Under the pieces are notes generated by a model, which was not told the origin of the DNA, did no database searches, and saw only the letters and a program-made list of their open reading frames with translations. From Heteroscillospira sp050252415 (lineage in GTDB: Bacteria > Bacillota > Clostridia > Oscillospirales > Oscillospiraceae): a stretch of DNA of 20,782 nucleotides. This document shows positions 6,398 through 14,053 of the stretch, in pieces. Position numbers and translations under genes: made by a program. Numbering within the stretch: the first letter of the stretch is position 1; each line of letters opens with the position of its first letter. The stretch lies in contig JBFWKZ010000026.1 in NCBI GenBank assembly GCA_050252415.1, positions 1 to 20,782 of the forward strand, written 5' to 3'.

Positions 6398-6652
6398 ATG
6401 GCGGTATATACTTCCGATATACATAATTTCCATAAGGCAATGGCCAAAGCGGGCATTGTGTTTCCCGCAACGAAAGCTGAAATAATCCGCGCCTTGGGCG
6501 ACCAGAAAGTTCAGGTTGACTTTGATGCTTTCGTACCGGCAGCCTCCCTAGTTGAAAGGATCATCCCCGACACTTATGAAAACGCGGCAGCTTTTTATAA
6601 TGCATACTTTGCTGCGGCAATGGTGGCTTTGAAGAAAACTATTAATTACTAA
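6398..6652 (+). CDS. Small conserved-looking protein, possibly DUF2795-like
   Basis: This 84-residue ORF has a strong ribosome binding site (AAAGGAG, 6384-6390) and sits between the amidase (26 bp gap) and the binding protein (26 bp gap), so it is almost certainly translated as part of the operon. It has no signal peptide, membrane segment or cysteine pair. The segment GIVFPATKAEIIRALGDQKV followed by a predicted second helix and a PDTYENAAAFYNAYFAA block loosely resembles the small helical DUF2795 proteins; this is a weak resemblance from pattern only. Function is unknown. Its position suggests a partner or regulator of the amidase or transporter. Confidence 0.7.
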   Translation: MAVYTSDIHNFHKAMAKAGIVFPATKAEIIRALGDQKVQVDFDAFVPAASLVERIIPDTYENAAAFYNAYFAAAMVALKKTINY

Positions 6653-6678
6653 ACACTATCAGAGGAGAACGAAATGAT

Positions 6679-8271
6679 ATGAAGAAGAGAATTGCATTTA
6701 TCTTACTGGCTGCCTCCATGCTGCTCAGTCTCGCCGGCTGCGGCGGCGGCAGCGGCACCTCCGGCGGAAATACCGACACCCCTTCCGAAAGCACGGCTGC
6801 AAACACAACGGCTGAATCCAAAACCGATAAAGATACGCTGGTCATCCTGGGCTCTGAGAACTGGCAGGCAACCTTCAGTCCCCTGAACCACACCTCGACG
6901 ATGATGCTCCATGCCGAAGCTCTGTCTCTGGATCATCTCCTGAAAATGAACGAGGAAACTCAGGAACCCGAACCCGCGCTGGCAACGAAATGGTCCTACG
7001 ACGACACGAACACGGTTCTGACGGTGAAGCTTCGTCAGGGCGTTAAATTCCATGACGGCTCGGACTTCACGGCTGAAGATGCCGCCGCTTCCTGCGAGGC
7101 CTACTCCGACGCCGACAATGTCTCCGGATCATGGTGGGCCGATGAGCTTGAATGTGATGTGATCGACGACTATACCTTCACCATCACGCCGAAATCCGGC
7201 AAGCCTCTGGGTTCGCTGGTCAATATGCTCTGCTCAACACCGATCATGTCCGCAGACGATCTGGCCGATCCTGAAAATACCCTGAATAAAGGTTACAATG
7301 GTACCGGCCCTTTCAAGTTTGTAAAGTTTGAAAATGACACCGCATACTATGACGCCAACGAAGATTACTGGGGCGATGTTCCTACAATCAAGCACGTTGA
7401 GTATAAATATGTTGCCGATTCCACAACCAGACTCTCCGCGCTTCAGTCCGGTGAAGCCGATATCATTGAGAGAGCGGACTCCGACTCCGTCGCTGTCCTT
7501 GAAAGCGACTCCAATACCAATGTCGTCACCTTTCTGACCACCGAGTGCAAACACCTGATTCCAAAATTCAAGGTTGAGCCCATGAACAACGCCCTTGTCC
7601 GCAAGGCGATCGCTTACGCCATTGATTATGACGGAATCGTCAATGACATCATGAGCGGATATGCCGAAAAGGCAGACAGCTTTATCTCCTCCACGATTTG
7701 GGGCTATGCCCCCGTTGACGGCGTCGGCGTATACGATCCCGATAAGGCCGCAGAACTTCTGACGGAAGCCGGATACCCCAACGGCGAGGGACTGCCCGAA
7801 CTAAACATTTATACCTCAGTTGGCTTCTACCCCAAGACCAAAGAATATAACGAATATATTGCAGCCTGCCTGGGCGCTGTCGGCATAAACTGCACCGTTG
7901 TTCCAATGGACACTTCAGCATGGGGCGATATTCTCTATGATGAAACGCCCTGCTATATGATCGACTGCGGCTGGCAGCCCTCCGGCATTGAGCCTGAACT
8001 GAAACTCAACTCCTGGTATGCCGAGGGACGCATCAGCCACTATGAACCCACGGCAGACCTGCTCGACATCATGACGCGTTTCAGAGAGGAAACTGACGCG
8101 GCCAAGAGAAAGGAAATCCTTCAGGATGAGTATCTTCCCGCTCTCGCCGATGAGATGCCCGACATCCCGCTCTTTAAATCCATGGCGATCTATGGCGTAA
8201 GAAGCAACGTCGAGGGCTTAGAGTTCACTTCAGGTGCCGATTTCATCTTGAATCATGTGACAAAAGATTAA
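6679..8271 (+). CDS. ABC transporter substrate-binding lipoprotein, family 5 (peptide/opine/nickel type)
   Basis: Residues 1-20 form a lipoprotein signal peptide ending in the lipobox LAGC with Cys21 as the lipidated residue, followed by a Gly/Ser/Thr-rich linker to about residue 55. The rest (530 residues in total) is a typical SBP_bac_5 fold, with the family signature LRQGVKFHDGSDFTAEDAAA near residues 116-135 and GYNGTGPFKFVKFEN further on. It captures a ligand outside the membrane and delivers it to the permeases encoded next. The ligand cannot be read from sequence; the neighbouring amidase and ammonium transporter suggest a nitrogen-rich small molecule such as an amide or short peptide. 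GAGGAG at 6662-6667 serves ATG 6679. A hairpin after the gene may uncouple its expression from the permeases. Confidence 0.92.
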   Translation: MKKRIAFILLAASMLLSLAGCGGGSGTSGGNTDTPSESTAANTTAESKTDKDTLVILGSENWQATFSPLNHTSTMMLHAEALSLDHLLKMNEETQEPEPALATKWSYDDTNTVLTVKLRQGVKFHDGSDFTAEDAAASCEAYSDADNVSGSWWADELECDVIDDYTFTITPKSGKPLGSLVNMLCSTPIMSADDLADPENTLNKGYNGTGPFKFVKFENDTAYYDANEDYWGDVPTIKHVEYKYVADSTTRLSALQSGEADIIERADSDSVAVLESDSNTNVVTFLTTECKHLIPKFKVEPMNNALVRKAIAYAIDYDGIVNDIMSGYAEKADSFISSTIWGYAPVDGVGVYDPDKAAELLTEAGYPNGEGLPELNIYTSVGFYPKTKEYNEYIAACLGAVGINCTVVPMDTSAWGDILYDETPCYMIDCGWQPSGIEPELKLNSWYAEGRISHYEPTADLLDIMTRFREETDAAKRKEILQDEYLPALADEMPDIPLFKSMAIYGVRSNVEGLEFTSGADFILNHVTKD

Positions 8272-8295
8272 TCGACAGATCGAATAGTCGAATTT

Positions 8296-8347
8296 AAGAA
8301 AGAAGGTTGCACATAACGAATCGCAAGACGTGCAGCCTTCCTTTCTT
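8296..8347 (+). terminator. Intercistronic hairpin/partial terminator after the binding-protein gene
   Basis: AAGAAAG (8296-8302) plus AAGGTTGCAC (8303-8312) pair with GTGCAGCCTT (8330-8339) and CTTTCTT (8341-8347), with one bulged C. The long stem lacks a clean T tract (tail TATAAT). Such structures often follow binding-protein genes, where they stabilise the upstream message and reduce read-through into the permease genes. Confidence 0.65.
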
Positions 8348-8370
8348 TATAATCAGAAGGAGGTTAACAA

Positions 8371-9300
8371 GTGCTAGGCACAGTTATAAAAAGACTTCTA
8401 CAGGGTATATTTGTTATTTTCTGTGTAGTTTTTATAAGCTTTGTTATTCTTAGAATGATCCCAGGTGACCCTGCAAAGGTCATGGCGCCAAACGCCACAG
8501 AAGAGCAGCTGCAAATTATCCGGGATAATATGGGCCTTTCAGAGCCGATCTTAGTCCAATTCAAAATGTATGCGCAAAATTTGCTGCACGGCGAGATGGG
8601 CAGGTCATATTTTAAAAACGATACGGTCGTAAATATTATCGCGCAAACTGTACCGCTGTCGGTGATTCTGCTGGTCATGTCTGTTCTTATATCGGTCTTT
8701 TTGGCACTTATTCTGGGCACGATTTCCGGAATACACGGCGGCACTTGGATCGACCGTGTCATATCCAGCATTGCCGTATTCCTGCAGTCCATGCCCAACT
8801 ATTGGGTCTCATCCATGCTTATTATCCTATTCAGCGTAAAAGCGGGTATTTTCCCGTCGATGGACTATTCCGGTCCCATATCGTGCGTCTTGCCGATCGT
8901 TGCGCTGTCGCTGCCATTGACCGCGGTGCTGACAAAAGTTATCCGGTCCTCACTTATGGACAGCTACACACAGGAGTTTGTCAAGGTCGCCTATGCCCGG
9001 GGCGTTTCCAAAATCGCGATTTATTTCAAATATGCGCTTCGCAATTCGCTGAATCCGGTTTTGATCTCTTTGGGAAGTCAGCTCGGATTTTTGGTTGGAA
9101 GCATCGTTGTTGTGGAATATGTGTTCAGCTTTCCCGGCATCGGCTACACCGTTTTAAATGCGATCCTAAGGCGCGATTACAATCTTGTACAGGGCAGTAT
9201 TATTTTATTTTCCGTATTCTTCATTATCATCAATCTCATTATCGACTTGGGAACCATACGGCTGGATCCAAGGCTGAGGAAAGCGGAAGGAGGCCTGTAA
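8371..9300 (+). CDS. ABC transporter permease, DppB/OppB type
   Basis: This 309-residue integral membrane protein has a first helix at about residues 10-30 and a further five hydrophobic segments. The EAA-type cytoplasmic loop that contacts the ATPases is seen in QEFVKVAYARGVSKIAIYFK (about 207-226), followed by the FSFPGIGYTVLNAILRRDYN block typical of the DppB family. The start is GTG at 8371, preceded by an excellent AAGGAGGT with 6-base spacing. It pairs with the DppC-type permease encoded 1 bp downstream to form the translocation channel. Assignment to the family is secure; the transported ligand is unknown. Confidence 0.92.
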   Translation: MLGTVIKRLLQGIFVIFCVVFISFVILRMIPGDPAKVMAPNATEEQLQIIRDNMGLSEPILVQFKMYAQNLLHGEMGRSYFKNDTVVNIIAQTVPLSVILLVMSVLISVFLALILGTISGIHGGTWIDRVISSIAVFLQSMPNYWVSSMLIILFSVKAGIFPSMDYSGPISCVLPIVALSLPLTAVLTKVIRSSLMDSYTQEFVKVAYARGVSKIAIYFKYALRNSLNPVLISLGSQLGFLVGSIVVVEYVFSFPGIGYTVLNAILRRDYNLVQGSIILFSVFFIIINLIIDLGTIRLDPRLRKAEGGL

Positions 9301-9301
9301 G

Positions 9302-10150
9302 ATGAGAAAGATCAAGAAGATATTCAAGTGGATCGGGAAAAACAAGGTGTTTTCACTGGGTATTTTTATCATATTGGCTTGCCTTATTATTGGTATTTTT
9401 GCGCCCGTCCTGGCCCCGTATAATCCCGCCACGCCAAATCCCGGGGCCAGACTTACCGAGCCATTTACCGATCCGGCGCATATTTTGGGAACCGATGCCA
9501 TCGGCAGAGATATTCTGTCCCGTCTGATGTACGGAATCCGGACGTCAATCATTATCGGATTTTTCAGCGTCCTGATCGCGGCAATAACCGGGACCGTCGT
9601 CGGAATCGTTTCCGCGTTCTGCAGCCCAGGCCCCATCGATGCAATTCTGATGCGGATCACCGACGTTCAGGTTGGATTTCCATTCATTGTTCTTGCCATG
9701 ATTGCATTGACACTATTTACGCCAAATGCGCTGTCTGTCACCATCGTCTTAAGCCTGGCGCTGTGGCCTGTCTATGCCAGGATCGTCCGATCGAGCGTCC
9801 TGCCGCAGAAAGATGCGGACTACATAGCCGCGGCAAAACTGATGGGTGCAAGCCGGTGGCGTATTGCAACCAAGTATATCGGAAAGAATTTGCTGCCGTC
9901 GATGACCCCCCTCTTCCCTTTGGATATTGCCGGAATGATCATCAACGAGAGCTTGCTCAGCTATATGTCTCTCGGCATCAACCCGCCAAAAATCTCGATT
10001 GGAAATATTATGGCGGATGCCAGAGGCTATATCGCATCGGATTCCTGGTATATCTTAATACCCGGTATCGCCCTCATCATCATGGTCCTCGGATTAAACT
10101 TCATCGGCGACAATCTGCAGGTCCACTTCGATCCAAAACTTCGGAAATAA
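9302..10150 (+). CDS. ABC transporter permease, DppC/OppC type
   Basis: The 282-residue membrane protein starts with the OppC N-terminal module: a basic stretch, a helix (about 18-40) and the periplasmic segment FAPVLAPYNPATPNPGARLT and ILGTDAIGRDILSRLMYGIR. The EAA-loop reads DYIAAAKLMGASRWRIATKY (about 179-198), and NESLLSYMSLGINPP is characteristic of DppC proteins. The ATG lies one base after the dppB-like stop, so translation is probably coupled. Together with the previous gene it forms the membrane channel of the importer. Confidence 0.92.
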   Translation: MRKIKKIFKWIGKNKVFSLGIFIILACLIIGIFAPVLAPYNPATPNPGARLTEPFTDPAHILGTDAIGRDILSRLMYGIRTSIIIGFFSVLIAAITGTVVGIVSAFCSPGPIDAILMRITDVQVGFPFIVLAMIALTLFTPNALSVTIVLSLALWPVYARIVRSSVLPQKDADYIAAAKLMGASRWRIATKYIGKNLLPSMTPLFPLDIAGMIINESLLSYMSLGINPPKISIGNIMADARGYIASDSWYILIPGIALIIMVLGLNFIGDNLQVHFDPKLRK

Positions 10151-10171
10151 AGGTGGAAGGGAGTTTTCGAT

Positions 10172-11215
10172 ATGGACGAAAAAGAAATCAAAACAAATGC
10201 GCAATCATCAAAATCTGATGTTATTTTACAGGTAAAAGCACTCAAAACCTATTTTAAGACCGGGTCCAAAAAGGTTGTCAAAGCCGTCGAAGGCGTAAAC
10301 TTTTCTCTGGAACATGGCAAAGTTCTGGGAATCATCGGCGAAAGCGGCTCGGGAAAAAGCGTAACGGCCCGATCCATCCTGCGAATCGTCGAGGAGCCGG
10401 GGTATATTGCCGGCGGAGAGATCATGTTTAAAGGTGAAGATCTTTTAAAAATACCGGAACGGCGAATGAAACGAATCCGCGGAAATGAAATTTCCATGAT
10501 ATTTCAGGACCCGACCACATCGTTTAATCCGTACATGACAATCGGCGCGCAGCTGATGGAAGCCTATAACGCGCACACGCCTTCCGGCGAACAAAAGGCT
10601 AAGCAGGAGGCCCTGCGCGTGCTCAAGCTCGTCGGCATCTCCAATGGCGAAGAAATTTTGAAAAAGTTTCCGTGTGAATTTTCCGCCGGTTTCAGACAGC
10701 GTATCTTTATCGCTATGGCAATCATTTTGTATCCCGATGTGCTCATTGCGGACGAACCGACGACCAGTCTCGGCATAACCATTCAGGCCGAGATCATTGA
10801 GGCACTCAGCGATGTCCAGAAAAAGACCGGAATTTCAATTATCATCATCACCCACGATTTCGGCGTTGTCTCACAGTTTTCGGACAATATTCTTGTCATG
10901 TATGCCGGTCGATGCGTTGAGTCATCCCCAAAAAAGGAATTGCTTCTAAGGCCAAAGCACCCCTATACCGTCGGACTGATCCGGTCGGTTCCCCTGCTTG
11001 AAGCCAGAAAAACAAAAAGGCTGAAATCCATACCGGGATTTCCGCCGGACATGTCCAATGTCCCGCCCGGGTGTCCATTCGCCTCCCGCTGCGAATACGC
11101 CCAGGAAAAATGCTTAAAGGAAATTCCGGAATTACGTGAAGTGGAAAAAAACCATCTGTGCGCATGCCACTATCCTTTGGATTATGATATTAATGAAGAT
11201 ACAGAACTGGAGTGA
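10172..11215 (+). CDS. ABC transporter ATP-binding protein, DppD/OppD type, with degenerate signature and D-loop
   Basis: Residues 17-260 form an ABC ATPase domain: Walker A GESGSGKS (56-63), Q-loop MIFQDPTTSFNP (about 109-120), Walker B LIADEP with catalytic Glu195, and H-loop His228 in ITHDF. The C terminus carries the oligopeptide-transporter extension with a four-Cys set (GCPFASRCEYAQEKC plus a distal CAC), which in related proteins may hold an iron-sulfur cluster. Two motifs deviate. The signature is FSAGF (170-174) instead of LSGGQ/M, and the D-loop reads SLG (199-201) where SALD is usual. The partner ATPase encoded next is canonical, so the pair would be asymmetric. It follows dppC after 21 bp with a GGTGGAAGGGAG ribosome binding site. 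Confidence 0.92.
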   Translation: MDEKEIKTNAQSSKSDVILQVKALKTYFKTGSKKVVKAVEGVNFSLEHGKVLGIIGESGSGKSVTARSILRIVEEPGYIAGGEIMFKGEDLLKIPERRMKRIRGNEISMIFQDPTTSFNPYMTIGAQLMEAYNAHTPSGEQKAKQEALRVLKLVGISNGEEILKKFPCEFSAGFRQRIFIAMAIILYPDVLIADEPTTSLGITIQAEIIEALSDVQKKTGISIIIITHDFGVVSQFSDNILVMYAGRCVESSPKKELLLRPKHPYTVGLIRSVPLLEARKTKRLKSIPGFPPDMSNVPPGCPFASRCEYAQEKCLKEIPELREVEKNHLCACHYPLDYDINEDTELE

Positions 11216-11224
11216 TTGATACGT

Positions 11225-12250
11225 ATGAGTATGGATAGCAATACAAATACCTTACAGACAGAGGGCACAAAAGAGATCGTACTCTCCTGTTCGGATTTGA
11301 AAAAACAGTATCCGATCAGGAAAGGGCTTTTGGGCAAAGTCGTCGGTCAGAAACATATCGTAGACAATGTCTCGCTTGAGATGGAAAAAGGCGAAACTCT
11401 GGCAATCGTCGGCGAATCCGGATGCGGCAAGACCGTACTGCTGAGAATTCTTCTGGGCATAGAGGAGAAAACGGCCGGAAAAATTTATTTTAACGGCAAA
11501 TCGATCGACGACATGTCGGCTCAGGAAATCAATACGATGCGCGCTAAAATACAAATGATCTTCCAGGATACGCTGGGTTCCCTGCATCCGAGAATGAGCA
11601 TAAAAGAATCTCTTGAGGAACCGCTGATATTAAACGGCATAAAGAACGCCAAGGAGCGGGAAAAAATTATCCTGTCGGCTTTGGAGCAGGTTGGACTTGC
11701 CCCGATGTATCTGGAAAGATATCCGCACCAACTGTCCGGCGGTCAGCGGCAGCGTGTCGTCATCGCGAGATGCCTTGTCGTGACGCCCGAGATCATTTTT
11801 GCGGACGAGCCTATTTCCGCCCTGGATGTGTCGCTGCAGGCCCAAGTCATAAACATGCTGATGGATCTCCAGGAAGAATACCATCTGTCGATGCTGCTTG
11901 TCGCGCACGATCTCGCCGTCGTCCGTCAGATTGCAAACAAAATCATGATTATGTATCTTGGGAATATTGTGGAATCGGCTCCCGCCGGCGAGATCTATAA
12001 AAACGCCCGGCATCCCTATACAAAAGTGCTGTTGAAAGCCGCGCCAAGTATCAGCAAGGGCATCGAGAATGGCGGATTTGATGTCGATCTGAAACCCGGC
12101 GATCTGCCGGATCCCGCAGCTCCGCCGAAGGGCTGTCCATTTTGCACAAGGTGCATCTATGCAGACGAAAAATGTATACAGGAAAAGCCTGTCCCGACGA
12201 TGGTCTCCGAGGGACATATGGTCATGTGTCACAAATTTAATCAGATGTAG
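11225..12250 (+). CDS. ABC transporter ATP-binding protein, DppF/OppF type
   Basis: This second ATPase of the importer has a complete set of canonical motifs: Walker A GESGCGKT (about 63-70), Q-loop MIFQDTLGSLHPRM, signature LSGGQ (about 170-174), Walker B IIFADEP, D-loop SALD and H-loop His in VAHDL. The C-terminal Cys-rich extension KGCPFCTRCIYADEKC with a distal MCHKF is typical of the family. ATG 11225 is preferred; the in-frame TTG at 11216 is only 3 bases from the GGAG at 11209-11212, although the 12-base spacing to 11225 is long. It lies immediately after the first ATPase gene, and amtB-PII follows 21 bp later. Confidence 0.92.
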   Translation: MSMDSNTNTLQTEGTKEIVLSCSDLKKQYPIRKGLLGKVVGQKHIVDNVSLEMEKGETLAIVGESGCGKTVLLRILLGIEEKTAGKIYFNGKSIDDMSAQEINTMRAKIQMIFQDTLGSLHPRMSIKESLEEPLILNGIKNAKEREKIILSALEQVGLAPMYLERYPHQLSGGQRQRVVIARCLVVTPEIIFADEPISALDVSLQAQVINMLMDLQEEYHLSMLLVAHDLAVVRQIANKIMIMYLGNIVESAPAGEIYKNARHPYTKVLLKAAPSISKGIENGGFDVDLKPGDLPDPAAPPKGCPFCTRCIYADEKCIQEKPVPTMVSEGHMVMCHKFNQM

Positions 12251-12271
12251 GCCAACTAGGAGAGGAGTATT

Positions 12272-13978
12272 ATGGAATATAGTGCAGTCAATACCATTTG
12301 GGTGCTTCTCGGCGCGGCGCTGGTATTTTTTATGCAGGCCGGTTTCGCCATGGTTGAAACCGGGCTGACAAGAGCAAAAAATGCGGGCAATATCATTATG
12401 AAAAACCTGATGGATTTTTGTATCGGCAGTATTGCCCTGTGGCTTTTTGGATTCGGCCTTATGTTCGGCGGCGACGGCGCCATCTTCGGCAGTATAAACG
12501 GAATCGCCTCTGAGGCAAATTACGGGGCTGCCATGCTGCCGGACGGCGTGCCGTTTTGGGCATATTTAATTTTTCAGACGGTATTTGCCGCGACAGCTGC
12601 GACAATTGTCTCGGGCGCGATGGCGGAGAGGACAAAGTTCGCCGCATATTGCGTTTACAGCGCCGTTATCAGCCTGCTGATTTATCCCATATCCGGGCAT
12701 TGGATCTGGGGCGGCGGATGGCTTTCTCAAATCGGATTTCATGATTTTGCCGGTTCCACCGCGGTCCATATGGTCGGCGGCATGGCGGCACTCATCGGCG
12801 CGGCAATGCTGGGTCCGCGCATTGGGAAATACACCAGAAACGGAAAATCCAAGGCCATTCCCGGCCATAGCCTTCCCCTTGCCGCGCTCGGCGTTTTTAT
12901 CCTGTGGTTCAGCTGGTTTGGATTTAACGGAACATCGACGGTCTCAATGGAGGGCGACGCGATCTTTACAGCGAGTAAAATATTTGTCACAACAAATATT
13001 GCTGCAGCGGCTTCGGCCTGTGCCGCCATGGTCGTCACATGGATTCGCTATAAAAAGCCGGATGTCTCCATGTCGCTCAACGGCGCTCTGGCCGGTCTGG
13101 TGGCCATAACAGCCGGTTGTGATACGGTATCACCGGTAAGTGCAGCAATCATTGGTGTCTTAGCCGGACTGGCCGTGGTATTCTTTGTTGAAATCATGGA
13201 CAACAGGTTAAAAATCGATGATCCGGTCGGGGCTGTCTCCGTGCATGGCTTCTGCGGTGCGCTGGGAACTATCTGCGTCGGTCTGTTTTCTGATGGCACC
13301 GATACGCTCTACAAGGGCTTATTGACCGGCGGCGGATTTGGGCAGCTTGGGATTCAGGCGCTTGGCGTATTAGCTGTAGGCGTCTATGTTTCCGCCGCTT
13401 CCTTCATCCTGTTTCAGGCAATACGAAAAACATGCGGCCTTCGTGTTTCCGCAGAGGAAGAGATGGACGGTCTGGATTTGCATGAACATAATCTGACCAG
13501 CAGTTACGCCGATTTCTTTTCAAGCGACGGCGTCAGCGCACCAATTGTCAATGTTCCAAAAATTCCGGCGGCAAAGCTCGACCTCTCCTCTGCCAAGAGC
13601 GACAACACGCCCATGTCTCTGGTGGTTATTATCACAAGGCAGAATAAGCTGGATGCTCTGCTCAATGCCATGAACAGCATCGGCGTTACCGGCGTGACGA
13701 TTACAAGCGTCACCGGATATGGCAACCAAAAGGGCAACACCAAGTATTACCGCGGCTCAGAGCTGGAAATTAACCTCCTTCCAAAGGTTAAAGTTGAAAT
13801 TGTCGTCAGCACTGTTCCTGTCAGTAAAGTTGTGGCCACTGCTGAAAAAGTATTGTTTACCGGCCGGTATGGCGATGGAAAAATCTTTATTTATGATGTG
13901 AGACAAGCCATTAAAGTGCGTACCGGCGAGGAGGGCGTGGCCGCGCTGATTGATACCGAAGCCGAAGCTCAAGCCTAA
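12272..13978 (+). CDS. AmtB-type ammonium transporter fused to a C-terminal PII (GlnB/GlnK-like) domain
   Basis: Residues 1-388 form an eleven-helix Amt channel. The twin-histidine pore pair is visible as His166 (STAVHMVGG) and His325 (VSVHGFCGA), with the conserved Asp158 (HDFAG) ahead of it. A modified Amt tail, GLDLHEHNLTSSYADF, leads through a linker (about 417-446) to a full PII domain (447-562). The PII part has the T-loop GYGNQKGNTKYYRGSELEIN, LPKVKVEIVV, the ATP-binding B-loop TGRYGDGKIF and the C-loop KVRTGEEG. The residue at the position of the uridylylated Tyr51 of E. coli PII is Leu498. Normally GlnK is a separate protein that plugs AmtB; a tethered copy would sense ATP/ADP and 2-oxoglutarate locally. 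GGAGAGGAG precedes ATG 12272. This is the last gene of the operon. Confidence 0.95.
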   Translation: MEYSAVNTIWVLLGAALVFFMQAGFAMVETGLTRAKNAGNIIMKNLMDFCIGSIALWLFGFGLMFGGDGAIFGSINGIASEANYGAAMLPDGVPFWAYLIFQTVFAATAATIVSGAMAERTKFAAYCVYSAVISLLIYPISGHWIWGGGWLSQIGFHDFAGSTAVHMVGGMAALIGAAMLGPRIGKYTRNGKSKAIPGHSLPLAALGVFILWFSWFGFNGTSTVSMEGDAIFTASKIFVTTNIAAAASACAAMVVTWIRYKKPDVSMSLNGALAGLVAITAGCDTVSPVSAAIIGVLAGLAVVFFVEIMDNRLKIDDPVGAVSVHGFCGALGTICVGLFSDGTDTLYKGLLTGGGFGQLGIQALGVLAVGVYVSAASFILFQAIRKTCGLRVSAEEEMDGLDLHEHNLTSSYADFFSSDGVSAPIVNVPKIPAAKLDLSSAKSDNTPMSLVVIITRQNKLDALLNAMNSIGVTGVTITSVTGYGNQKGNTKYYRGSELEINLLPKVKVEIVVSTVPVSKVVATAEKVLFTGRYGDGKIFIYDVRQAIKVRTGEEGVAALIDTEAEAQA

Positions 13979-13998
13979 GATAACCCCTTAAACGATAT

Positions 13999-14041
13999 AG
14001 CCGGCCTCTGCCAAATAAAAAATGGCAGGGGCCGGCTTTTT
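13999..14041 (+). terminator. Intrinsic terminator of the amidase-transport-amtB operon
   Basis: A 15-bp stem is formed by AGCCGGCCTCTGCCA (13999-14013) and TGGCAGGGGCCGGCT (14023-14037), with one G-U pair and loop AATAAAAAA. A T5 run follows the stem. It lies between the convergent amtB-PII gene and the minus-strand regulator gene. Confidence 0.9.
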
Positions 14042-14053
14042 GCGCGACGGGCT

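Noticed and set aside
8296..8347. Hairpin after the binding-protein gene considered as a third ANTAR-type switch
   Set aside because: The loop is long (17 bases) with no small A-x-x-G hexaloop hairpin overlapping the stem.
8745..9305. Plus-strand open frame of 186 codons inside the first permease gene
   Set aside because: It overlaps a well-supported permease in another frame and lacks membrane helices or a start signal.
11630..12232. Minus-strand open frame of 200 codons opposite the second ATPase
   Set aside because: The plus strand carries a complete canonical ABC ATPase; the reverse frame is rich in His/Arg in a way typical of antisense translation.
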